A stretch of 49,822 bases of DNA from NCBI GenBank assembly GCA_020853705.1, contig JADYYK010000047.1:1-49822 (forward strand), read 5' to 3'. The notes under the pieces are model-generated. The model did no database searches, was not told the origin of the DNA, and saw only the letters and a program-made list of their open reading frames with translations. This document shows, in pieces, positions 26,900 through 36,611 of this stretch (position 1 is the first letter of the stretch; the number at the start of each line of letters is the position of its first letter). The position numbers and the translations under genes were made by a program. The stretch comes from Deltaproteobacteria bacterium. GTDB taxonomy: Bacteria > Myxococcota_A > Polyangia > Haliangiales > JADYYK01.

Positions 26900-27955
26900 T
26901 CAGGCGGGCGTCGCCTCGCCGGCCGGCGCTGGAGCCACTCCGTAGACTGTCCCGTCCGCATGGTGAAAGGCGTACCCACGTGGGTGCCGGGTGATGATCA
27001 GCCGGTCCTCGTGCACCGCATGGTGGTGTGCCGTGCACAGCAGCAGCAGGTTGCCAGGGTCGTGGTCGCCGTCGTGCGAGCGATAGACCTGGTGATGGAG
27101 GTCGACCCAGGCGGCATTGCGACAGCCCGGGACCTTGCAGCGGCCATGGTCGCGGCGCACCACGGCGGCGCGGGTGGCCGCCGGAACCTCCCGGGTGAGC
27201 TTGCTGCCGGGACGCAGGGTGTCGATGACCGAGGCGTCGCACAGTGCGATCCGTAGCTCGGACGGATCGACGTCGACGACCTGGCCAGCGCCGTTCTGGG
27301 TCACGCGTTCGCAGCGGTCACAGACGTTGATGGCTATCTGGTAGCTCGGCGCGCCCGGCTTGCGCGCCGCGCTGCCCGCGAGCGCACGCCGCACCAACTC
27401 GGCCACGAAGGCGTCGTCATCCAGGCGCTGCCCGGCGTCGCGTCGCAGCTGCTGCCGCGCCTCGCGCAGCAGCGCCCGGGTGGCTGCGCTGAGCTCGAAG
27501 CGCACGGGGGTGGTGGCCTGGTCGGGGTCGGGGTCGTCGTCAGGGTCGCCACCCGGCGGACGGCCGGCGACGAGCTTCTCGATCTCGCGCACGTTGCAGC
27601 CGGCGGCCCGCTCCAGCCACACCAGCTCGTTGGCCGCTGTGGCCACGCGGCTGAGTTCGCGCGCCGCCGAGTAGCTGATGGCGCCCGATGCCAGCGCGGC
27701 CCGCATCCGCGGCAGCCCGCCGAGCGCTTCGACCACGCGCACGCGCTCGTACGCCAGGCGTGGCGTCAGCCCGAGCCGCGCCTCGGCATACTCGTGAAAC
27801 GACGCGAACCCCAGCGCGTCAGAGACCCCGAGCGCGCGCGCCTCCAGCAGCGCCGCGACCTCGTCCGCCTCGGCGCGCTGCCTGCGCTGCACCGCCATCA
27901 CCACCCGCTCGTCCGCCTGCCGCTGCAGCGCCGTCACCACCGTCGACTGCGTCAT
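26900..27955 (-). CDS. HNH endonuclease, DUF222-type
   Basis: The 351-residue protein has an N-terminal helical DUF222-like region (ALLEARALGVSDALGFASF, RLAYERVRVVEALGGLPRM, SGAISYSAARELSRVAT). Its C-terminal HNH nuclease has zinc Cys (CKVPGC), the ValAspLeuHisHis core (VDLHHQVYRSHDGDHDP), GNLLLLC and the final His cluster (TAHHHAVHE). It should cut DNA; targets are unknown. The ATG at 27955 has a strong AGGAGGAGGG ribosome binding site at 6 bases; a longer frame to 28219 reads into the repeat-rich region and is unlikely. Such genes are often multicopy and intervening. This one is bracketed by 90-bp inverted repeats, with no transposase. Confidence 0.88.
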   Translation of the reverse strand: MTQSTVVTALQRQADERVVMAVQRRQRAEADEVAALLEARALGVSDALGFASFHEYAEARLGLTPRLAYERVRVVEALGGLPRMRAALASGAISYSAARELSRVATAANELVWLERAAGCNVREIEKLVAGRPPGGDPDDDPDPDQATTPVRFELSAATRALLREARQQLRRDAGQRLDDDAFVAELVRRALAGSAARKPGAPSYQIAINVCDRCERVTQNGAGQVVDVDPSELRIALCDASVIDTLRPGSKLTREVPAATRAAVVRRDHGRCKVPGCRNAAWVDLHHQVYRSHDGDHDPGNLLLLCTAHHHAVHEDRLIITRHPRGYAFHHADGTVYGVAPAPAGEATPA

Positions 27956-28239
27956 GCTCACCCTCCTCCTGTCCCCCGCGCCCCCGCGCATCTCCTTCCT
28001 ATCACGCGTGTTTCGGACGTCCTGGTTGCGGCCTCTACGCCGCGAACGGCGCTGCCGCGCGCGAAAACGACCCTCGAGGACGCCCCGTGGCACCTCGACG
28101 AGCGTATGCGCTGAGAGGGGCCCTCCAGATCGAGGATGACCATCCGCCGTCGCCGACCTGATGCGGTCGTCAACAAAAAACGTCATCGGAGCGGGCAAAT
28201 AGTTCCCCGATAGTGCCATGGAGGCGCATGCACCAGGGG

Positions 28240-28329
28240 CGGCCGCGCCGGCGCAGCGGCGAAGAGCGGCCTCCTCCAGAGGCCGCCGTCGCGGAGCCCG
28301 TCGCCCCAGGCACCCACCGTCCTGGGCCG
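28240..28329 (+). repeat. Inverted repeat family 1, right arm
   Basis: This is the partner of 26765-26854, about 90 percent identical in inverted orientation. The central hairpin (28266-28286) keeps its 8-bp stem while the loop differs by one base. No flanking target-site duplication was recognised by eye. Confidence 0.85.
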
Positions 28330-28351
28330 GCAGCTCGAGCCGCCCGTCCGA

Positions 28352-28370
28352 GCCGCCCGTGGCGGGCGGC
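28352..28370 (+). terminator. GC-rich perfect hairpin upstream of the kinase gene
   Basis: GCCGCCCG, loop TGG, CGGGCGGC forms an 8-bp perfect stem about 90 bases before the kinase ATG. There is no T-run, so it may be an upstream boundary or attenuator rather than an intrinsic terminator. Confidence 0.35.
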
Positions 28371-28462
28371 AGGACCCGGCAGGACCGGCGCTCCTTGGGT
28401 CCCCGGGTGCGGTGCGTTCGTCACAGCGTGCACGAGCCCCGACGAGGCACCATCCTTCAGAC

Positions 28463-30658
<2,196 letters not shown>

Positions 30659-30661
30659 GGC

Positions 30662-30907
30662 TCAGCTCAGCGGACGCATCGTCGCCGCCAGACAGTCGGG
30701 GCAGAACTCTGGCTCGGCGCCGTGCCGGTCGCACACCTTGCACACGTACTCGACCTGCTTGCGCGCAAGCGGCGGCGCCACGCCCTCGGCCACCAGCTCG
30801 GGATCGGCGTCATCGGGCCGCTCTTCACGCAGCTTCTCGAGCTCCGCCTCGCGCTCGCGCGCGTTGACCGGGTCCACGAACTTCTCGAACAGGCGCAGCA
30901 GCGACAT
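30662..30907 (-). CDS. Small zinc-ribbon protein
   Basis: The 81-residue product has a helical charged N-terminal half (FEKFVDPVNAREREAELEKLRE) and a C-terminal zinc ribbon with two CxxC knuckles (VCKVCDRHG and FCPDCL). It is cytosolic and probably binds zinc; nucleic-acid or protein binding cannot be told apart. The start is uncertain: the ATG at 30907 is preferred, but a TTG at 30943 would add 12 residues. It is convergent with the kinase gene, three bases from its stop. No family is recognised. Confidence 0.62.
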   Translation of the reverse strand: MSLLRLFEKFVDPVNAREREAELEKLREERPDDADPELVAEGVAPPLARKQVEYVCKVCDRHGAEPEFCPDCLAATMRPLS

Positions 30908-31052
30908 GTCCGCAAATGTGGGATCGGACCGCGCCAGGCGCAAGTCCTTCGCCTGAATCGGGTTCGGATCGGAGCCTTTTTCCCGGGGGCTTCTGGCGCC
31001 GTCAGATCCCGCGTGCTACGATGGCGCCGTCTCATCTATGGAAGGTTCACAC

Positions 31053-31217
31053 ATGAAAGACCCTGTGGACACCAACGGGCAGAGACCGTGGGAACCAGAG
31101 CCGCTGCACCTCCCGGTGCAACAGCCAGCGCCTCCCACTGACCGAGATCCACGTCGCGCCCCGCAACCCGATGAACGCCCGCCCGGCTCGACCGTGATCG
31201 TCATCGATCTCTGCTAG
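31053..31217 (+). CDS. 54-residue small ORF, peptide-precursor-like
   Basis: A 54-codon frame starts at an ATG preceded by GGAAGG at 7 bases and has a TACGAT -10 candidate at 31017-31022. The peptide is hydrophilic and Pro-rich (PWEPEPLHLPVQQPAPP, then APQPDERPPG) and ends abruptly in a hydrophobic core with a C-terminal Cys, STVIVIDLC. A long polar leader followed by a short hydrophobic C-terminal core recalls ribosomally made, modified peptides. Codon choice is less GC-biased than in the neighbours. A stable hairpin follows four bases after the stop, making a complete transcription unit. No maturase or exporter is next to it, so the assignment is tentative. Confidence 0.5.
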   Translation: MKDPVDTNGQRPWEPEPLHLPVQQPAPPTDRDPRRAPQPDERPPGSTVIVIDLC

Positions 31218-31220
31218 CCC

Positions 31221-31241
31221 CCTCGAAGCGCAGCTTCGAGG
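31221..31241 (+). terminator. Hairpin after the small ORF
   Basis: CCTCGAAGC, loop GCA, GCTTCGAGG forms a perfect 9-bp stem starting four bases after the small ORF stop. There is no T-run; a CCCGCT microsatellite follows. Confidence 0.6.
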
Positions 31242-31248
31242 AGGCTAT

Positions 31249-31296
31249 CCCGCTCCCGCTCCCGCTCCCGCTCCCGCTCCCGCTCCCGCTCCCGCT
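31249..31296 (+). repeat. (CCCGCT)8 microsatellite
   Basis: Eight perfect tandem copies of CCCGCT lie between the small ORF hairpin and the tatC stop. They are intergenic and followed by imperfect CCTGTGGCCTGT repeats at about 31321-31351. Confidence 0.95.
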
Positions 31297-31367
31297 CCCG
31301 CTCCTCCGCCTCCGTCATTCCCTGTGGCCTGTCACCTGTGGCCTGTGGCCTGTTCGTCCGACTCCGC

Positions 31368-32198
31368 CTACTCGGCCTCTTCCTCTCGCTTCTTCCGCTT
31401 CTCGCGCCCGATCGTCACCACCCACGCGACCACGATCGAGATCTGGTACAGCACCAGCAGCGGCGTCGCCATCAGGATCTGCGACATCACGTCGGGCCCC
31501 GGCGTCAGCACCGCGCCGATGATGAACGAGATGACGATCCAGTACTTGTTGAACTTCCACAGCGAGCGATGCGTGACCAGGCCGACCTTGGCCAGGAAGT
31601 AGATCGCCAGCGGCAGCTCGAAGACCAGGCCGAACCCCAGCATGGTCTTCATCGAGAAGTCGAGGATGGGCTCCAGGAACAGGGTGGCGCGCAGCTGCAT
31701 GTCGCCGCCGATGTTGTAGTCGGCCATGCCGCCGAACAGCCCGCTGAAGCTGCCGTAGTCGTTGCTGGAGTAGCCCAGGAAGAACTTGAACGCGGTGGGG
31801 AAGACCAGGAAGTAGCAGAACACCGCGCCGCCGCAGAAGAACAGCGCGCTGAAGATGGCGAACGGCAGGGCGATCTTGCGCTCGTTGTCGCGCAGCCCCG
31901 GGGCCACGAACTTCCACAGCTGGTAGAACACGAACGGCGAGCCCAGGAACAGGCCGATGTAGAACGACACCTTCATCTCGGCCCAGAACGGCTCGGTCAG
32001 GTTGCCGTAGTTGAGCGTGAAGGTGCCCAGCTTGCGGCCGCGCCAGGCGTCGGCCAGGGGTTTGATCATGAGGGCGATGAGCTCGCGCGCGAACGCGAAC
32101 GTGATGCCCGTGGTGACGACCAGCGCGATGACCGCGTTCCTGAACCGCTTGCGGAGCTCCCGGAGGTGCTCCATCAGCGGCATGCGCGCCTCGTCCAT
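31368..32198 (-). CDS. tatC: Twin-arginine translocase subunit TatC
   Basis: The 276-residue inner-membrane protein has six transmembrane segments and the TatC signatures: the cytosolic N-terminal MEHLRELRKRF that contacts the twin-Arg signal, FYQLWKFVAPGL, and the late loop LTPGPDVMSQILMATP. TatC recognises folded Tat substrates and recruits TatA. A long periplasmic loop contains GYSSNDYGSFSGLFGG. Its C-terminal tail is highly charged (REKRKKREEEAE). The ATG overlaps the tatB stop by one base, giving a tatBC unit. Confidence 0.96.
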   Translation of the reverse strand: MDEARMPLMEHLRELRKRFRNAVIALVVTTGITFAFARELIALMIKPLADAWRGRKLGTFTLNYGNLTEPFWAEMKVSFYIGLFLGSPFVFYQLWKFVAPGLRDNERKIALPFAIFSALFFCGGAVFCYFLVFPTAFKFFLGYSSNDYGSFSGLFGGMADYNIGGDMQLRATLFLEPILDFSMKTMLGFGLVFELPLAIYFLAKVGLVTHRSLWKFNKYWIVISFIIGAVLTPGPDVMSQILMATPLLVLYQISIVVAWVVTIGREKRKKREEEAE

Positions 32199-32632
32199 CA
32201 GCTGTCCGTGGACCCCGGCGCGGGCTTTCCGGGCTTGCTGACCTTCTCGACCGTGTAGCGTGGCTTGCTGATGCGCGTGATCGGCTCGCTGTCCGGCGAA
32301 CCGACCCCGGCCGCCGAGGCCAGCGCGGCCACCGGCGCCTTGCCGCCACCGCCCCCGCCGCGTCGGTCGCCCTCACCCAGGCGCGGCATGATCTTGCCGC
32401 CGATGTCGTCGAGATCGCTCTGCAGCGAGGCGCGCGCCTGGTTCAGCGTGCTCAGCGCCTCCTTGAGATCCTTGTCCTTCTCGACGGTCTGCTTGATGTT
32501 CTCGGCGGCGCCACGCACCTGGCGCAGCCCCTTGCTGATGGCGCGCGCGGCTCCCGGCAGCTTCTCCGGGCCGACGAAGAGCAGGGCGACCACCAGGATC
32601 AGCAGCAGCTCGCCCATGCCAATTCCGAGCAT
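32198..32632 (-). CDS. tatB: Twin-arginine translocase TatB-like subunit
   Basis: The 144-residue protein has a short periplasmic start, one transmembrane helix (GELLLILVVALLFVG) followed by the hinge GPEKLPG, an amphipathic helix (AARAISKGLRQVRGA), a long charged helix, and a disordered Gly/Pro/Lys tail. The early Glu and the PEKLP hinge fit TatB better than TatA. TatB sits with TatC in the substrate receptor complex. No separate tatA gene is present in the window; it may be elsewhere, or this subunit may serve both roles. Confidence 0.88.
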   Translation of the reverse strand: MLGIGMGELLLILVVALLFVGPEKLPGAARAISKGLRQVRGAAENIKQTVEKDKDLKEALSTLNQARASLQSDLDDIGGKIMPRLGEGDRRGGGGGGKAPVAALASAAGVGSPDSEPITRISKPRYTVEKVSKPGKPAPGSTDS

Positions 32633-32636
32633 GCGT

Positions 32637-33725
32637 CTAAGCTACCTCAATCCGCGCCATGGTGCGAGGCGCGCCAGGCGCGTCAGGCGCGTCAGGCGCG
32701 TCAGGCGCGTCAGGCGTGTCAGGCCCCGGTGAACCGGAGTTCGCGCTGGCGAACAGCTCCATCTGACGCGGCGGCCCCAGTGCGTGGGCGTCGGCGCCGG
32801 CGCGCCGCTGCGCCGCGGCGAAGGCCTCGGCCGCCGGCCCGGTGAAGTACAGCTCGTGCGCCCCGCTGGCGACCACATAGGCCGCGGTCTCGACGCCATC
32901 GGCCAGGCTGGACCACGCGAACGCGGCGTCATGCGGCACCGCGAGGTCGCGCGCCGGGCGCCCCGTCACCAGCGCGCGCCGCGCCACCCCGGGCAGCGGC
33001 CCGCCCGCGGCCGACACCAGCGGCGTCCCCAGCGGCCACAGCAGCACATCGCCGCCGCGCGCCGCGCGCAGCCCGCGCACCACCGGGACGCGCGCCCCCA
33101 GCGTGCGGTACACGCGCAGCGACGCCGCCACCTGCGGGTGCGCACACAGCCCGAGGCCGCGCGCGCCCAGCTGCGCCGCCAGCTCCTCGAGGTCGCCGCG
33201 CAGGGCCGCCATCACCACCGGCGTGGCCCCCGCCGCCAGCTCGCCGCCGAGCCAGGTCGCCAGCGCGTCCAGCGTCGCCGCCGCCGGGGGCAGCGCCAGC
33301 GCGGGCGGGTGCTCGGCGTGCACCACCAGGACGTCGGCGCGCCGCTGGTCGGCCGCCTCGGCGGTCAGCGCCGGCCGCGCCGCGATGGCGCCGGCATGGA
33401 CCAGCCGCCGCCCGGCGTCCTCGACCAGCAGCGACGCCGCTCCCAGGGCAGCCCCCGACGCGAACGGCTCCAGCCGCAGCCGGCCCAGGTGAAACGGCCG
33501 TCCCAGCAGCGCCGGCAGCACGCCGGTGTCGCCGCGCCCCAGCAGGGCCGCGGTGGCCGCGCTGGTGATGATCTGGCGGTGCCGGCGCGCCGCCGGCGAG
33601 GCCAGCCGGGCGCTCGACACGAAGCAGCACTCCCGCGCGTGCACGGCATCACACCACAGCACGCTGCCCAGGACATGGACCCCGGCGCGGAACTCGACCG
33701 CGCGGCTGTGTCGGGGCGGCTTCAC
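32637..33725 (-). CDS. Degenerate metallo-beta-lactamase-fold exonuclease-like protein
   Basis: The 362-residue protein resembles the MBL/beta-CASP exonuclease group linked with DNA ligase (mRNA 3'-end-processing-factor-like). The start reads GVHVLGSVLWCDA, and a later FASGAALGAASLLVEDAGRRLVHAGAI aligns with the GHxxGSA.....SGD region of that family. The hallmark HxHxDH is absent: the equivalent place reads SSARLASPAARRHRQ. The protein may therefore be a non-catalytic relative, with modest confidence in the family. Its C-terminal tail PDTPDAPDAPDAPDAP is coded by a 9-bp microsatellite. The start is GTG at 33725, 6 bases after TAGGCT. It lies 4 bases upstream of tatB, so it is probably co-transcribed with tatBC. 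Confidence 0.55.
   Translation of the reverse strand: MKPPRHSRAVEFRAGVHVLGSVLWCDAVHARECCFVSSARLASPAARRHRQIITSAATAALLGRGDTGVLPALLGRPFHLGRLRLEPFASGAALGAASLLVEDAGRRLVHAGAIAARPALTAEAADQRRADVLVVHAEHPPALALPPAAATLDALATWLGGELAAGATPVVMAALRGDLEELAAQLGARGLGLCAHPQVAASLRVYRTLGARVPVVRGLRAARGGDVLLWPLGTPLVSAAGGPLPGVARRALVTGRPARDLAVPHDAAFAWSSLADGVETAAYVVASGAHELYFTGPAAEAFAAAQRRAGADAHALGPPRQMELFASANSGSPGPDTPDAPDAPDAPDAPGAPRTMARIEVA
32671..32724 (-). repeat. 9-bp tandem repeat in the MBL-like gene
   Basis: Five to six copies of a GCGCGTCAG unit, the last with one change, encode the Asp-Ala-Pro repeats near the C-terminus. The unit length is a multiple of three, so copy changes remain in frame. Confidence 0.85.
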
Positions 33726-33731
33726 GGCCGC

Positions 33732-33737
33732 AGCCTA
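33732..33737 (-). promoter_or_regulatory. -10 hexamer TAGGCT, leaderless start of the MBL-like/tat operon
   Basis: TAGGCT on the minus strand ends 6 bases before the GTG at 33725. It would transcribe the MBL-like gene together with tatB and tatC. Confidence 0.5.
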
Positions 33738-33825
33738 GCAGAACCACCCCGGCCTTTCTCGCCGAGCCCGCCCAATACCTGCTACTTTCGAGGTCTATCG
33801 ATTGGGTCCAGAACGGAGCTTCCCT

Positions 33826-35397
33826 TTGCAGAAGAACCTGTTTCGCCTGGTGCTCGCCGGCGCCCTCGCGCTGGTCGGCTGCGGCGGTGGCGGTGGTGAC
33901 GACCCCGCCGTCGATGCCGGCGCCGACGTCTACGTCCCGCCCGCCATCAGCAAGCCTTTCCCCGCCGATTTCCTGTGGGGCACCGCGACCGCCGCCTACC
34001 AGGTCGAGACCGGCCTCGACGGCACCGACTGGCACCAGTGGGAGCAGAAGGGCAAGGTCATCGACGGCGACAAGAGCGGCGCCCCCGACCGTGCCGACGA
34101 CGGCCCCGCGATGGAGACCCACTACGCGGCCGACCTCGACCGCGCCAGGGCGCTGGGCAACAACACCTATCGCTTCGAGATGGCGATGGCGCGCCTGTTC
34201 CCGACCCGCGCCGCGCTGACCTCGGCGACGCCCGACCCCACCGCGCTGGCCTACTACCGCGCCCTGCTGGCAGCCTGCAAGTCGCGCGGGATCGTGCCCA
34301 TGGTCACCCTGCACCACTTCGTGTGGCCGACCTGGATCCACGACGTCGATGACGTCGCGACCAAGGGCGGCTGGGCCAGCGAGTCCACCATCACCGACTT
34401 CACCAACTTCGCGACCTGGTCGGCCAAGACCTTCGGCGCCGACGTCGACCTCTGGGTCACCATCAACGAGCCCATGGTCTACGTCATCAACGGCTACCTC
34501 GGCGGCCAGTTCCCGCCCGGCAACTTCCTGCAGGTCGAGAAGGCGCTGACCGTGGCCTACAACATGATCGAGGGCCATGCCCGCGCCTACGACGCCATCC
34601 ACGCCAACGACACCATGGACGCCGACGGCGACGGCAAGCCCGCCCTGGTCTCGATCGCCAACCACAACCGTGTCATGCAGCCCAAGAACCCGGCCGACGC
34701 CATGGATCGCCGCGCCGCGGAGCTCTTGCAGAAGCTGTCGAACCGCGTCTTCTTCGACGCCGCCACCGGCGGCAACATCGACAAGAACTTCGACGGCGAC
34801 TACGACGATCCCGGCGACAAGAAGGCCGATCCGCGCCTGATGAACCGCATGGACTACCTGGGCGTGAACTACTATGGCCTCGCCGTGGTGCAGTACATCG
34901 GCAACGAGAACAGCTTCCCGGTCATCGGCATCCCGCGCTTCGAGCTGCTGGAGACGCCGTGGGACAAGACCGAGTTCAACTGGGACATCTATCCGCAGGG
35001 GCTGCGCGAGGTCCTCGACGAGATGAAGGGCTACCAGCTGCCCATCTACATCACCGAGAACGGCATCGCCGACCGCGACGAGGAGCAGCGCAGCCGCTTC
35101 CTGGTCGAGCACCTGTACGAGCTGCAGCGCGCCATGGCCGACGGCATCGACGTGCGCGGCTACTACCACTGGTCGCTGGTCGACAACTTCGAGTGGTCGG
35201 CCGGCTACTGCCCGCGCTTCGGGCTCTACGCGGTCGACTTCAGCAAGCCCGACAAGCCGCGCAGCGAAGGCGCCGCCGCGCGCCTGTACCAGCGCATCAT
35301 CGCCGAGCGCACCGTCAGCCCCGACCTGTTCCGCACCCTGCCGCCCTATCCGCTGCAGCTCTACGAGGAGAGCTGCCCCGTGCTCTCGCCACTGTGA
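33826..35397 (+). CDS. GH1 beta-glucosidase-type lipoprotein
   Basis: The 523-residue protein is a complete glycoside hydrolase family 1 enzyme with a lipoprotein signal (LALVGC, Cys19) and a short acidic linker. GH1 landmarks are FLWGTATAAYQVE near the start, TLHHFVWPTW, the acid/base Glu215 in TINEP, the nucleophile Glu411 in ITENG, and HWSLVDNFEW. Family members hydrolyse beta-linked disaccharides and glycosides. A membrane anchor outside the cytoplasm is less common for GH1 than a cytosolic location. The TTG at 33826 was chosen for its GGAG ribosome binding site and signal peptide; a TTG at 33802 would add eight polar residues. The MFS gene overlaps its stop. Confidence 0.92.
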   Translation: MQKNLFRLVLAGALALVGCGGGGGDDPAVDAGADVYVPPAISKPFPADFLWGTATAAYQVETGLDGTDWHQWEQKGKVIDGDKSGAPDRADDGPAMETHYAADLDRARALGNNTYRFEMAMARLFPTRAALTSATPDPTALAYYRALLAACKSRGIVPMVTLHHFVWPTWIHDVDDVATKGGWASESTITDFTNFATWSAKTFGADVDLWVTINEPMVYVINGYLGGQFPPGNFLQVEKALTVAYNMIEGHARAYDAIHANDTMDADGDGKPALVSIANHNRVMQPKNPADAMDRRAAELLQKLSNRVFFDAATGGNIDKNFDGDYDDPGDKKADPRLMNRMDYLGVNYYGLAVVQYIGNENSFPVIGIPRFELLETPWDKTEFNWDIYPQGLREVLDEMKGYQLPIYITENGIADRDEEQRSRFLVEHLYELQRAMADGIDVRGYYHWSLVDNFEWSAGYCPRFGLYAVDFSKPDKPRSEGAAARLYQRIIAERTVSPDLFRTLPPYPLQLYEESCPVLSPL

Positions 35398-36611
35398 CCG
35401 CGCCGAGCCACAGGCCGAAGGCGGCGCTGGGCGCCATCTTCCTCACCGTGTTCCTCGACATGGTGGGCTTTGGCATGATCATCCCCATCGTGCCGCGCTT
35501 CGCGGCGCGGCTGAACGACAACGCGCTGGCGGCGACGGCGCTGTTCTCGGCCTACTCGTTCTTCCAGCTGCTGATGGCGCCGGTGTGGGGGCGCATCTCG
35601 GATCGCGTGGGCCGGCGCCCGGTGCTGCTGGTGTCGATCGCCGCCGGCATCATCGCCAACCTGCTGTTCGGGGTGGTCGGCGCGCTGTGGGCGCTGTACC
35701 TGGCGCGCAGCCTGGCCGGCGCCGCGGGCGCCAACATCTCGACCGCGCAGGCCTACATCGCCGACGTCACCACGCCCGCCGAGCGCGCCCGCGGCATGGG
35801 CATGATCGGCGCCGCGCTGGGCATGGGCTTCGTGCTGGGCCCCGCCATCGGTGGTGTGGCGGCGCACTTCGGCGACGCTCGCACCCCGTTCCTGGTCGCC
35901 GCTGGCCTGGCCGCGTGCAACTTCGCCTGGGTCGCCTTCGGCCTCAAGGAGCCACGCGCCGCCGGCGAGCGCGCCCCGGCGCGCCGGCTGACCTGGGCCG
36001 GCCTCAAGCTGACGCTGGGGCGGCCCGCGCTGATCCGGCTCATCGCGCTGGTCTTCCTGATGACCCTGGCCTTCACCCAGCTGGAGGCGACCTTCCCGCT
36101 GTGGACGCGCGACGAGTACGGCTATGGCGAGCGCGAGACCTCGTACCTGTTCGTGTGGGTGGGGATCGTCCTCATCATCGTGCAGGGCGCCATCGTGCGC
36201 CGGCTGGCGCGCCGGCTGGGCGAGCGCCGCCTCATCATCGTGGGCTGCTTCATGATGGCGGCGTCGCTGGCGCTGCTGCCGCTGGCGGGCGGCGCGCGCG
36301 GCCTGATCGCGCTGCTGCCGGCGCTGGCCATCGTCTCGGCCGGCAACGGCCTGGCGTTTCCGTCGCTGACCGCCGCGGTGTCGCAGACGGCCGACCCCGC
36401 CGCGCAGGGCGAGGTGCTCGGGGTCTCGCAGTCGGCCTCCAGCCTGGCCCGCATCCTGGGTCCGCTGATCGGGGGCGGCCTGTACCAGCGCGTCTCGATC
36501 GGCAGCCCGTACTACACCGGCGGCGCCATCATGCTGGTGGCGGCGCTGCTGTCGCTCAGCCTGCTGGGGTCGACGCCGGGTGGGCCCGGGTCATCAGCGC
36601 ACGGCGGCTGA
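35394..36611 (+). CDS. MFS transporter, TetA/drug-proton antiporter type
   Basis: The 405-residue protein has 12 predicted transmembrane segments and major facilitator motif A GRISDRVGRRPVLL after helix 2. The first helix reads LGAIFLTVFLDMVGFGMIIPIVP, and helix 5 carries GAALGMGFVLGPAIGG, as in tetracycline/drug efflux members of the DHA1 group. The substrate could be a drug or a sugar. Coupling to the GH1 gene (GTG inside its TGA, 35394-35397) suggests it may move the sugar or aglycone released by that enzyme. Its 3' end overlaps the convergent lipoprotein gene by 18 bases. Confidence 0.9.
   Translation: MTAPSHRPKAALGAIFLTVFLDMVGFGMIIPIVPRFAARLNDNALAATALFSAYSFFQLLMAPVWGRISDRVGRRPVLLVSIAAGIIANLLFGVVGALWALYLARSLAGAAGANISTAQAYIADVTTPAERARGMGMIGAALGMGFVLGPAIGGVAAHFGDARTPFLVAAGLAACNFAWVAFGLKEPRAAGERAPARRLTWAGLKLTLGRPALIRLIALVFLMTLAFTQLEATFPLWTRDEYGYGERETSYLFVWVGIVLIIVQGAIVRRLARRLGERRLIIVGCFMMAASLALLPLAGGARGLIALLPALAIVSAGNGLAFPSLTAAVSQTADPAAQGEVLGVSQSASSLARILGPLIGGGLYQRVSIGSPYYTGGAIMLVAALLSLSLLGSTPGGPGSSAHGG

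Larger units (their letters stand above)
27956..28462. other. Gene-free region right of the HNH gene
   Basis: These 507 bases hold the HNH ribosome binding site and leader, an AT-richer stretch around 28165-28220 (AACAAAAAACG and neighbours), the right arm of the inverted repeat (28240-28329), a perfect hairpin (28352-28370), and the leader of the kinase gene. No coding sequence is supported. Confidence 0.6.

Noticed and set aside
26765..28329. Classical insertion sequence
   Set aside because: Inverted repeats are present but there is no transposase and no visible target duplication; kept only as a repeat-bracketed HNH unit.
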